A stretch of DNA of 64,000 bases from Streptomyces sp. BK239. Lineage in GTDB: Bacteria > Actinomycetota > Actinomycetes > Streptomycetales > Streptomycetaceae. The translations under genes were made by a program, and so were the position numbers. The stretch covers positions 372,001 through 436,000 of the forward strand of contig NZ_SHKS01000006.1 in NCBI RefSeq assembly GCF_004217285.1, read 5' to 3'. Under the pieces are notes generated by a model. It made no database searches. It worked only from the letters and a program-made list of their open reading frames with translations, and had not been told where the DNA came from. Numbering within the stretch: position 1 is the first letter of the stretch; the number at the start of each line of letters is the position of its first letter. Positions 1-7,289 of this stretch are shown here, in pieces.

Positions 1-785
1 ACCCGAACGAGCTCGGCTTCGTCGAGCGGCTGGCCCGCGGCAACATGGCGCGCGCCGTGCAGGACCCGGCGCTGCGCGCCAAGCTCACCCCCGACTACCG
101 CATCGGCTGCAAGCGGATCCTGCTCTCCAGCGAGTACTATCCGGCGCTCACCCGCCCGAACGTCGACCTCGTGGCCGCGGGGCTGCGTGAGGTCCGCGGG
201 TCCACGCTGGTCGCCGCCGACGGCAGCGAGGCGGAGGCCGACGCGATCGTCTTCGGCACCGGCTTCCACGTCACCGACATGCCGATCGCCGACCGGGTCG
301 TCGGCGCGGACGGGCGGACGCTCGCCGAGAGCTGGAAGGGCGGCATGCAGGCCCTGCGGGGCGCGAGCGCGGCCGGCTTCCCCAACTGGATGACGATCAT
401 CGGGCCCAACACCGGCCTCGGGAACTCCTCCATGATCCTCATGATCGAGTCCCAGTTGAACTACATGGCGGACTTCCTGCGCCAGTTGGACGTCCTCGGC
501 GGTCCGGGCGTGCGCGCCGCGCTCGACGCCCGGCCGAGCGCCGTGCACGCCTGGAACCGGCGGGTGCAGGACCGGATGCGGCGCACGGTGTGGAACACGG
601 GCGGCTGCACCAGCTGGTACCTGGACCCCGAGGGCCGCAACACCACGATCTGGCCGGGGACGACGAGCGAGTTCCGCCGGGCGACGCGGCGGGTGGACCT
701 CGCGGAGTACGAGGTGCTGCGGTCGTCGTCGGTGCCGGGCCAGGGCAAGGGCGTGGACGCCGGCGCCGCGGAGGTGACCGCGTGA
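1..785 (+). CDS. FAD-dependent Baeyer-Villiger-type monooxygenase, C-terminal part
   Basis: The reading frame is open from the window edge (first full codon at position 3), so the N-terminal FAD and NADPH Rossmann motifs lie outside. The visible ~260 residues match the C-terminal half of cyclohexanone/4-hydroxyacetophenone-type flavoprotein monooxygenases: an FGTGFHV segment (the ATG-like motif linking the NADPH and FAD domains), then a PNWMTIIGPNTGLGN stretch and a C-terminal WNTGGCTSWY..WPG region typical of this family. Family members insert one oxygen next to a ketone using NADPH and O2, giving an ester or lactone. The stop overlaps the start of the downstream hydrolase (GTGA at 782-785), so the two are translationally coupled. 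Substrate cannot be told from the sequence. Confidence 0.85.
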   Translation, partial: PNELGFVERLARGNMARAVQDPALRAKLTPDYRIGCKRILLSSEYYPALTRPNVDLVAAGLREVRGSTLVAADGSEAEADAIVFGTGFHVTDMPIADRVVGADGRTLAESWKGGMQALRGASAAGFPNWMTIIGPNTGLGNSSMILMIESQLNYMADFLRQLDVLGGPGVRAALDARPSAVHAWNRRVQDRMRRTVWNTGGCTSWYLDPEGRNTTIWPGTTSEFRRATRRVDLAEYEVLRSSSVPGQGKGVDAGAAEVTA

Positions 786-1744
786 GCGTGACGGACGCCG
801 TTCTCGCCGAACTCTACGATCCGCCCGCCCCCTCCCGGGTCCTGACCGTCCGCTCCGCCGACGGCGCGCACCTCCATGTGGAGGTGCACGAACCCGTCAA
901 CGGCGCGGTGGGCGCTCCCGCCGTGGTCCTCGCCCACGGCTGGACGTGTTCCACCGCGTTCTGGGCGGCTCAGATCCGCGCCCTCCGCGCCGACCACAAG
1001 GTGATCGCCTACGACCAGCGCGGCCACGGCCGTACCCCGGCGAGCCCCGCGTGCAGCACGGACGCCCTCGCCGACGACCTCGAAGCCGTCCTGGAGGCCA
1101 CCCTCGCGCCCGGTGAGCGGGCGGTGGTCGCCGGACACTCCATGGGCGGCATGACGGTCATGGCGGCCTCCGCCCGCCCCGCGTTCCGGGCCCACGCGGC
1201 GGCCGTCCTGCTGTGCAGCACGGGCAGTTCGCGGCTGGTCGCCGAGTCGACCGTGCTGCCGCTGCGGCCCGGGCGGCTGCGGACGTGGCTGACCGGGCAC
1301 ATCCTCGGCTCGCGGGCGCCGCTCGGCCCGGTCACACCGGTCGCGCGGCGCATCCTCAAGTACGCGACGATGGGCGACGGTTCGGCCCCGCACATGGTGG
1401 AGGCGTGCGCCAGGATCGTGCACGCCTGCCCGCGCCGGGTGCGGTACTCGTGGTCGAACGTCCTGGACCTGCTCGATCTCGACCATGCCGTACGGGAGTT
1501 GCGGGTGCCGACGGCCGTGGTGGCGGGGACCGCGGACCGGCTGACGCCGCCGGTGCACGCACGCCGGCTCGCCGAGGCGCTGCCGGACTGCGCAGGCCTG
1601 ACCGAACTGCCCGGCGTCGGCCACATGACGCCGGTCGAGTCCCCGGACGTGGTGACCGACAGGATCCGCGAACTGGTCGCGGCGTACGTCACGCGCCCCG
1701 CGCGGGAAACCCAAGAGCAGCAGCATCTCAAGGAGGGCGCATGA
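782..1744 (+). CDS. alpha/beta-fold hydrolase
   Basis: A 320-residue single-domain alpha/beta hydrolase. I chose GTG 782, which overlaps the monooxygenase stop; the frame is open further upstream (to 590), but that part is antisense/out of frame to the real upstream gene. Visible features are an oxyanion HGW near the N terminus, the nucleophile elbow GHSMGG, a late acid in AGTADRLTPP and the catalytic histidine in GVGHMTPVE. In Baeyer-Villiger pathways such an enzyme hydrolyses the ester or lactone made by the monooxygenase, and the coupling to both neighbours supports that role. It is an inference from context; epoxide or haloalkane substrates are possible in the same fold. Its stop overlaps the next start (ATGA, 1741-1744). 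Confidence 0.9.
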   Translation: MSVTDAVLAELYDPPAPSRVLTVRSADGAHLHVEVHEPVNGAVGAPAVVLAHGWTCSTAFWAAQIRALRADHKVIAYDQRGHGRTPASPACSTDALADDLEAVLEATLAPGERAVVAGHSMGGMTVMAASARPAFRAHAAAVLLCSTGSSRLVAESTVLPLRPGRLRTWLTGHILGSRAPLGPVTPVARRILKYATMGDGSAPHMVEACARIVHACPRRVRYSWSNVLDLLDLDHAVRELRVPTAVVAGTADRLTPPVHARRLAEALPDCAGLTELPGVGHMTPVESPDVVTDRIRELVAAYVTRPARETQEQQHLKEGA

Positions 1745-2634
1745 CCAGGGTGGGTCTCGAAGGGCAGGTCGTGGTGGTCACCGGGGCCGCCCGCGGGGTG
1801 GGTGAGCTCCTCGCCCGCAAGCTGTCCGCGCGCGGGGCGAGCATCGCGCTGGTGGGGCTGGAGCCGGACGCGCTCAAGCAGGTCGCGGAGCGGCTGCACG
1901 GGGACAGCGCCCACTGGTACGCCGACGTCACCGACCACGAGGCGATGGTCCGGGTCGCCGCGGAGGTGAAGGAGCGGTTCGGGAAGGTGGACGTGGTGGT
2001 CGCCAACGCGGGCGTCGCCACCGGCGGTCCCTTCGCCGACTCCGACCCGGAGTCCTGGCGGCGGGTCATCGAGGTGAACCTCGTCGGCTCGGCGGTGACG
2101 GCTCGCGCCTTCCTGCCGCTGCTGACGGAGAGCCGCGGCTATCTGCTGCAGATCGCCTCGCTCGCCGCGATCACCCCGGCGCCGATGATGTCGGCGTACT
2201 GCGCGTCGAAGTCGGGTGTGGAGGCGTACGCGCACTGTCTGCGGGCCGAGGTGGGCCCCAAGGGCGTGCGGGTCGGGGTGGGTTACCTGTCCTGGACCGA
2301 CACCGACATGGTGCGCGGGGCCGACCAGGACGAGGTGATGCGGGAGTTGAGGCGGCGGCTGCCGTGGCCGGCGAACAAGACGTACCCGCTGGGCCCGGCC
2401 GTCGACCGGCTCGTCGCCGGTGTCGAGCGTCGCTCGGCCCATGTGTACGGGCAGGGGTGGCTGCGCGCGATGCAGGGGGTGCGCGGCTACCTGCCCGGAA
2501 TCATCGGGACGGTGGGCCAGCGGGAGATGAAGCGGTTCGCGGGACGGCTCCAGAGCGTGCGGACGGGCCTGGTGGGAGCGGGCGGGGCGGCCGACGAGCA
2601 GGCCCGGGCTGGGCGTATCACGCACCGTAGTTGA
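1741..2634 (+). CDS. short-chain dehydrogenase/reductase (SDR)
   Basis: A 297-residue SDR starting at ATG 1741, overlapping the hydrolase stop by four bases. It has the classical Rossmann TGAARGVG motif close to the N terminus, the structural NAG motif (VVANAG), the catalytic serine region (LQIASLAAI) and YCASK as the Tyr-x-x-x-Lys pair. The C-terminal ~50 residues are longer than the minimal 250-residue SDR. Members reduce or oxidise alcohol/ketone substrates with NAD(P)(H). As third gene of a coupled operon it probably oxidises the alcohol released by ester hydrolysis, or makes the ketone used by the monooxygenase. Substrate is unknown. Confidence 0.88.
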   Translation: MTRVGLEGQVVVVTGAARGVGELLARKLSARGASIALVGLEPDALKQVAERLHGDSAHWYADVTDHEAMVRVAAEVKERFGKVDVVVANAGVATGGPFADSDPESWRRVIEVNLVGSAVTARAFLPLLTESRGYLLQIASLAAITPAPMMSAYCASKSGVEAYAHCLRAEVGPKGVRVGVGYLSWTDTDMVRGADQDEVMRELRRRLPWPANKTYPLGPAVDRLVAGVERRSAHVYGQGWLRAMQGVRGYLPGIIGTVGQREMKRFAGRLQSVRTGLVGAGGAADEQARAGRITHRS

Positions 2635-2666
2635 TCGAAATGCGAGCGTTGTCCTCCCGTGTGAAT

Positions 2667-2685
2667 CTGGTCGAGGCCCGACCAG
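2667..2685 (+). terminator. hairpin between SDR gene and small protein gene
   Basis: Perfect 7-bp inverted repeat (CTGGTCG / CGACCAG) with a 5-nt AGGCC loop, 32 bases after the SDR stop and 39 bases before the next start. It lacks a T tract. It could end the catabolic operon or sit in the leader of the next gene. Confidence 0.35.
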
Positions 2686-2723
2686 GGGCCGTTCCCCCTC
2701 ACCCTCCACGGGAGTGAACCCAC

Positions 2724-2912
2724 ATGGGTATGAAGGACAAGATGAAGGACCAGGCCGAGCAGTGGCAGAACCAGGCCAAGGAGAAGATGGACCAGGCCAA
2801 GGAGCAGGGCCAGCAGCGCGGCCGTCAGCGTGACCGCGAGGAGGACCCGCAGCGCACGCAGCGCGAGCGTGAGGAGCGGGACCGGTTCGACCGGGACGAC
2901 TTCGAGGTCTGA
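2724..2912 (+). CDS. small highly charged hydrophilic protein
   Basis: A 62-residue protein with a good ribosome-binding site (GGGAGTGA ending 7 bases before ATG 2724). It is almost entirely Lys, Glu, Gln, Arg and Asp, with no hydrophobic core: the first half repeats AKEKMDQAKEQ-type heptads predicted to be helical, the second half is an acid/arginine mix ending DRFDRDDFEV. The composition recalls CsbD-like and antitoxin-like stress proteins of Streptomyces (compare the CsbD gene at 47343), but I see no definite family signature. Function unknown. Confidence 0.7.
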   Translation: MGMKDKMKDQAEQWQNQAKEKMDQAKEQGQQRGRQRDREEDPQRTQREREERDRFDRDDFEV

Positions 2913-2976
2913 CCCGAGCGTCACGGACCGGACTCCTCGGCGGTTCCGGGCCGTTCGACGGCCCGCCGCCGAACGG

Positions 2977-3004
2977 AAGGGGCGCCCTCACGGGGGCGCC
3001 CCTT
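2977..3004. terminator. rho-independent-type terminator, bidirectional
   Basis: Perfect 11-bp inverted repeat (AAGGGGCGCCC / GGGCGCCCCTT) with a 6-nt loop, in the 100-bp gap between the convergent small-protein gene and the tricorn-like protease gene. The terminal AA/TT makes it usable from both sides. Confidence 0.75.
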
Positions 3005-3015
3005 TCCCCGTGTTC

Positions 3016-6000
3016 TCATGGGCGTGGCGGCAGCTTGGGGCGGGAGCGGTCGGGGATGTCGCCGCGGTCCGGGGGCGATGCCGGCAGGTCGGTCTCCAGG
3101 AGGTCCAGGGCGAGGCGTACGGCGTCGTCGAGTTGGGCGTAGCGGCCCTCCGCCCAGTCCAGGGGGGTGCGCAGGGCCTCCAGGTCGGGGGCGACGCCGT
3201 GGTTCTCGACGGACCAGCCGTAGGCGTCGAACCAGGCCGCGTTCATGGGCACGGTGATGACCGTGCCGTCGCCGAGCCGGTGCCGGCCGGTCATGCCGAC
3301 GACGCCGCCCCAGGTGCGCTGGCCCACCACGGGCCCGAGGCCGAGCAGTTTGAACGCGGCGGTGATCATGTCGCCGTCGGAGGAGGTGGCCTCGTCGGCG
3401 AGCGCGACCACCGGCCCCCGGGGCGCGTCGGACGCGTACGACACCGGCTGCGCGTCGCGGGTCAGGTCCCAGCCGAGGATCGTGCGGGTGAGTTTCTCCA
3501 CCACCAGTTCGCTGATGTGCCCGCCCGCGTTGCCGCGTACGTCCACCAGCAGGGCGGGGCGGGACATCTCCATGCGCAGGTCGCGGTTGAACTGGGCCCA
3601 GCCGGAGCCGCCCATGTCGGGGATGTGCAGGTACCCGCATCGTCCGCCGCTCAACTGCCGTACGACTTCGCGTCGTTTGGCCACCCAGTCCTGGTAGCGC
3701 AGCGGCCGTTCGTCGACGAGGGGCACGACGGCCACCCGCCGGGGCTGCTGTTCGCGGCCCCCGGCCGCTGTGAACGTCAGCTCCACCGTGGAGCCGCCCG
3801 CCCCGGCGAGCAGGGGGTACGGGCCGGTCACCGGGTCCACCGGGCGGCCGTCCACATGCGTGAGCAGGGCGCCCTCCCGGATGCCGGTGCCGGCCAGGGG
3901 GGAGCGGGCCTTGGAGTCGGAGGAGTCGCCGGGGAGGATCCGGGCGACCGCCCAACCGGCCTCGCTCCGCACGAGGTTGGTCCCCAGCAGGCCCTGTCGG
4001 CGCTGGTAGTGCGGCGGGCCCTCGTTGCGGCGGGCGGCGGTGACGTAGGCGTGGGAGGTGCCCAGTTCGCCGAGCACCTCGCGCAGCAGATCGGCGAACT
4101 CGTCGGGGGAGGCGACCCGTTCGACCAGCGGCCGGTACTGGTCCAGCACCGCGTCCCAGTCGATCCCGCACATGCCCGGGTCCCAGAAGTAGGCGCGGAT
4201 CAGCCGGCCCGCCTCCTCGTAGGCCTGCCGCCACTCCGCGCCGGGGTCGACCTCGTGCAGGATGCGGCGCAGGTCGATCCAGACCGTGGTGTCGGGGTCG
4301 CCGGACTCCGTGGACGGCGTCGCCCGCAGCTCGCCCTCGTCGACCACGACGAGCCGGGAGCCGTCGCCGCTCACCGCGAACCAGTCGAGGTGGCCGACGA
4401 GTTCGGACTTCTTGGCCTTGCCGATGGAGAAGTGCTCCAGAGTCGGCCGTCCGCTGGTGTCGTCGGGGTTGGCGAAGGTCTCGCCCAGCGCGCCAGAGAT
4501 CGGCCAGCGCAGCCACACCAGTCCACCGCCCGCAACCGGGTGCAGCGCCGAGTACTTGGACGCGGGCACGGGGAACGGCGTCACGCGGTTCGCCAGGCCC
4601 TCCACCTCGACGGTGACCGTCCCGTCGCCGCCCTCGTCGTCCTCCAGCGGGTCCAGCCCTCCCGCGGCCGGCCGGCCCTCCGGGTTGAGCGCGAAGGGGG
4701 AGGGGGTGGCCGAGGACAGGGGCACCAGGTAGGGGCGGCACCCCAGCGGGAAGGACAGGTCGCCGGTGTGCACGTCGTAGACGGGGTCGAAGCCCCGCCA
4801 GGACAGGAACGCGAGGTAGCGGCCGTCCCGGGTGAAGACGGGGTTCTCGTCCTCGAACCGTCCGTCGGTCACGTCGACGACCAGCCGCTCGCCCTTCGCG
4901 GGGCCGGTGACGCGCGCCATCCTGATCTGCCGCAGGGACCGCCCGATCCCCGGGTGCGACCAGGTCAGCCAGGCCCCGTCCGGGGAGAACGCGAGATCGC
5001 GCACGGGCCCGTTGACCGAGCGGACGAGTTCGGTGACGGCGCCGTCGAAGGCTTCGTCCGAGTTCTCGGCAGAGCCCTCGCCCGAACTCTCGTCCGTGTC
5101 GAGGAGCAGCAGCCGTCCGTCGTGGGAGGCGAGGGCGAGGCGTTCGCCGTCCGGGGCGGCGACCATCTCCAGCACCCGCCCCAGCCCCCCGGAGGCAGGC
5201 CGCCTCGGTGCGCGGTCCCCGCTGGCGCGCGGGAGGTGGGCGATCTCGACGGCGTCCTCGCCCTCGGCGTCGGTCACATAGGCGACCCGTCCGCTCGAAC
5301 CGAGCATCTCCGGGAGGCGGACCCGTACGCCTGGCGTGTCGGTGATGGTGCGCGCGGGTCCGTCCCGGTGGGTGAGCCAGTGCAGGCTGCCGCGCACCAC
5401 CACGGCGCTGGCCCGCCCGGTCTCGTCCACGGAGATGCCGTCCACGTGCTGGGCCGCCGGGATCTGGTACGGCCGCCGGCCCGCGCGCGGGCCGCAGAGC
5501 CGTACGTCGAGCCGGTGCGGCTCGGAGCCGGCGGACAGGTCGTCGACCATCCATAGGTCCCCGGCGCACTGGTAGACGACCCGCGTGCCGTCGCTCGCGG
5601 CGTGCCGGGCGTAGAAGGCGTCGTGGTCGGTGTGCCGGCGCAGGTCGGAGCCGTCGTGGGCGCAGGAGTAGAGGTTGCCGACGCCCTCGTGGTCGGAGAG
5701 GAAGGCGACCCGCCCGCCGACGAGCATCGGGGAGTGCAGGTGCCCGCCGAGGCCGGGCAGCAGCCGTCGTCCGTTCAGCCAGAGCCGGCCCGTGGCCCCG
5801 CCCCGGTAGCGCTTCCAGGAGGCCGGCTCGTGCGGCGGTGTGCCGGTGAGCAGCAGGGTGTCGCGTTCGCCGTCGACGCCTGCGGACTGGAGGTCGGTGA
5901 CGGGTCCCCAGGGCAGTTTGCGGCCGGGGTCGCCGTCGGGGGAGACCTTGTAGGCCCAGGTGAAGTGCGAGAAGGGCTGGCCGTGGGAGGCGACGGCGAG

Positions 6001-6312
6001 GATGTCGGCGGCGCCGTCCCGGTCCGGGGGCGTCCAGCCGCAGACCCGGGTGTCGGGGCTTCCCCAGTACGTCAGCCGCCGTCCCGGGCCGCCGTCCACG
6101 GCGGCGAGGTGGATCTCGGGCGCCAGGCTGCGCCAGCTCGTGTACGCGATGTGGCGGCCGTCGGGCGAGAAGCGGGGGTGACCGGCCTTGGCGCGGTCCA
6201 CGGTCAGCCGCCAGGCACGGCCCGGTCCGTCGAGGGGTGCCAGCCAGAGGTCGTCCTCGGCCACGAAGCACAGGAGGTCGCCGCTGAGGTGCGGCAGGCG
6301 CAGATAGGTCAC
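3016..6312 (-). CDS. tricorn-like S41 family serine peptidase
   Basis: About 1098 residues, the size of tricorn core protease. From N to C: TolB-like beta-propeller blades (repeated F-SPDG-IAYTS motifs, residues ~1-330), a second propeller (~330-650), a C1 helical segment, a PDZ domain (~775-870, GLLGTNLVRSEAGW onward) and an S41 catalytic domain. Catalytic candidates are H754 (GTSHAY) and S978-D979 (TSSDGDM), positions equivalent to tricorn His746, Ser965 and Asp966. No signal peptide, so cytosolic; tricorn trims peptides released by the proteasome. Start chosen at GTG 6312 because homology begins at VTYLRLPHLSGD. GGAGG lies 14 bases upstream and another GGGAG abuts it, so the start is not certain; the frame is open to 6396. 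Confidence 0.88.
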   Translation of the reverse strand: MTYLRLPHLSGDLLCFVAEDDLWLAPLDGPGRAWRLTVDRAKAGHPRFSPDGRHIAYTSWRSLAPEIHLAAVDGGPGRRLTYWGSPDTRVCGWTPPDRDGAADILAVASHGQPFSHFTWAYKVSPDGDPGRKLPWGPVTDLQSAGVDGERDTLLLTGTPPHEPASWKRYRGGATGRLWLNGRRLLPGLGGHLHSPMLVGGRVAFLSDHEGVGNLYSCAHDGSDLRRHTDHDAFYARHAASDGTRVVYQCAGDLWMVDDLSAGSEPHRLDVRLCGPRAGRRPYQIPAAQHVDGISVDETGRASAVVVRGSLHWLTHRDGPARTITDTPGVRVRLPEMLGSSGRVAYVTDAEGEDAVEIAHLPRASGDRAPRRPASGGLGRVLEMVAAPDGERLALASHDGRLLLLDTDESSGEGSAENSDEAFDGAVTELVRSVNGPVRDLAFSPDGAWLTWSHPGIGRSLRQIRMARVTGPAKGERLVVDVTDGRFEDENPVFTRDGRYLAFLSWRGFDPVYDVHTGDLSFPLGCRPYLVPLSSATPSPFALNPEGRPAAGGLDPLEDDEGGDGTVTVEVEGLANRVTPFPVPASKYSALHPVAGGGLVWLRWPISGALGETFANPDDTSGRPTLEHFSIGKAKKSELVGHLDWFAVSGDGSRLVVVDEGELRATPSTESGDPDTTVWIDLRRILHEVDPGAEWRQAYEEAGRLIRAYFWDPGMCGIDWDAVLDQYRPLVERVASPDEFADLLREVLGELGTSHAYVTAARRNEGPPHYQRRQGLLGTNLVRSEAGWAVARILPGDSSDSKARSPLAGTGIREGALLTHVDGRPVDPVTGPYPLLAGAGGSTVELTFTAAGGREQQPRRVAVVPLVDERPLRYQDWVAKRREVVRQLSGGRCGYLHIPDMGGSGWAQFNRDLRMEMSRPALLVDVRGNAGGHISELVVEKLTRTILGWDLTRDAQPVSYASDAPRGPVVALADEATSSDGDMITAAFKLLGLGPVVGQRTWGGVVGMTGRHRLGDGTVITVPMNAAWFDAYGWSVENHGVAPDLEALRTPLDWAEGRYAQLDDAVRLALDLLETDLPASPPDRGDIPDRSRPKLPPRP

Positions 6313-6402
6313 CTCCCCATGCTTTTCCTCCGGATGGACCAGGGCAACTCGTACCAAAGGGGGTGGGTGGAGGAGGATGTCGCGAACGTGACCCACGACA
6401 CG

Positions 6403-6419
6403 AACGAAACCGTTTCGTT
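6403..6419. promoter_or_regulatory. candidate TetR operator 1
   Basis: Inverted repeat AACGAAAC-C-GTTTCGTT (perfect 8-bp arms, one central base) in the divergent region between the tricorn-like gene and the TetR gene. The same GAAACG/CGTTTC half-sites recur at 6452-6469, so both are probably bound by the adjacent TetR protein. Confidence 0.65.
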
Positions 6420-6451
6420 TCGCAGGGTGGCTGCGCTACGCTCCTCCTGTG

Positions 6452-6469
6452 CGAAACGGTGTCGTTTCG
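6452..6469. promoter_or_regulatory. candidate TetR operator 2
   Basis: Inverted repeat CGAAACG-GTGT-CGTTTCG, perfect 7-bp arms with a 4-base spacer, about 49 bases (near five helical turns) from operator 1 and 52 bases before the TetR start codon. Likely autoregulatory site. Confidence 0.65.
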
Positions 6470-6520
6470 GAGCTTGCTCCGGAGCCGGCGCCCCCGGAGC
6501 GGAAGGAGGCGGAGGGCGAG

Positions 6521-7120
6521 ATGACGCAGACCACGCACGTGCGACGCAGTCGGATCACCCCCGAGCGTGCGGCCGAGCTCTACGAGGCCGTGCTCGACCT
6601 GCTCCGCGAGGTCGGCTACGACGCCCTCACCATGGACGCCGTCGCCGCCCGCACCCGGTCCAGCAAGGCCACGCTCTACCGCCAGTGGGGCGGCAAGGCC
6701 GAGCTGGTCGTCATGGCGCTGCGGCACGACAAGCCGGGGCCGGCCGACGAGATCGACACCGGTTCCCTGCGGGGCGACCTGCACACGCTGGTGACCCGCG
6801 AGGACGACTGCGCCATGGAGCGCAACACCGCGCTGATGCGGGGCGTCGCCATGGCGATCCACAACGACGCCGAGCTGCGCCAGGTGTTCCGCGAGCAACT
6901 GGTCGAACCCGAGATGGCCGCCTTCGGGCGCGTCCTGCAACGGGCCGTCGACCGGGGCGAGATCCGCGCGGACTGTCCCGCGCTGGACTTCCTCATCCCC
7001 ATGCTGGTCGGGGCGTTCGCCACCCGCGCGCTCCTCGACGACCAGCCGCCGACCCAGGCCTACCTCAAGTCGTACATGGACGCCGTGGTCCTCCCCGCCC
7101 TCGGCGCGCCCCCTCTCTGA
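6521..7120 (+). CDS. TetR/AcrR family transcriptional regulator
   Basis: A 199-residue regulator. ATG 6521 is preferred because AGGAGG (6504-6509) lies 11 bases upstream and the homology begins just after it, although the frame is open from GTG 6449. The N-terminal helix-turn-helix is clear (ALTMDAVAARTRSSKATLYR, residues ~35-55), followed by QWGGKAELV typical of TetR. The C-terminal part fits the TetR_C domain seen in regulators of MMPL and drug exporters. It lies upstream of the MMPL exporter on the same strand and divergent from the tricorn-like gene, with two operators between, so it may control all three. Ligand unknown. Confidence 0.92.
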   Translation: MTQTTHVRRSRITPERAAELYEAVLDLLREVGYDALTMDAVAARTRSSKATLYRQWGGKAELVVMALRHDKPGPADEIDTGSLRGDLHTLVTREDDCAMERNTALMRGVAMAIHNDAELRQVFREQLVEPEMAAFGRVLQRAVDRGEIRADCPALDFLIPMLVGAFATRALLDDQPPTQAYLKSYMDAVVLPALGAPPL

Positions 7121-7187
7121 TCCCCTTCGGCGACCGTCCCCACGGTCCGCCCCACCACCCTGACGCCACCGCTCACGTCGTCGGGAC

Positions 7188-7225
7188 GATCACCCCTGCA
7201 CGCCCGCCGGGTTGATCACCCCTGC
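7188..7225 (+). repeat. 12-bp direct repeat upstream of MMPL gene
   Basis: GATCACCCCTGC occurs at 7188-7199 and again at 7214-7225, 26 bases apart, in the 169-bp gap between tetR and the MMPL gene. It may be a chance or small duplication, or a regulator site; it does not resemble the TetR operators. Confidence 0.4.
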
Positions 7226-7289
7226 CCTCGGGCCGCGCCGGAACTCCGGCCGCGCCCACCGCACACGACCTGACCGGGAGAACGCCTCC

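Noticed and set aside
590..781. Upstream extension of the hydrolase frame
   Set aside because: Overlaps the monooxygenase gene; GTG 782 overlaps the monooxygenase stop and gives a normal-length hydrolase.
2830..5556. 908-codon plus-strand open frame across the tricorn-like gene
   Set aside because: Antisense shadow with Val/Gly/Ala-rich translation and no motif; the minus-strand gene has domains and catalytic residues.
2921..6940. 1339-codon open frame on the minus strand overlapping the tricorn-like gene
   Set aside because: Low-complexity Arg/Pro-rich translation; it is an out-of-frame shadow of the tricorn-like gene, typical of GC-rich DNA.
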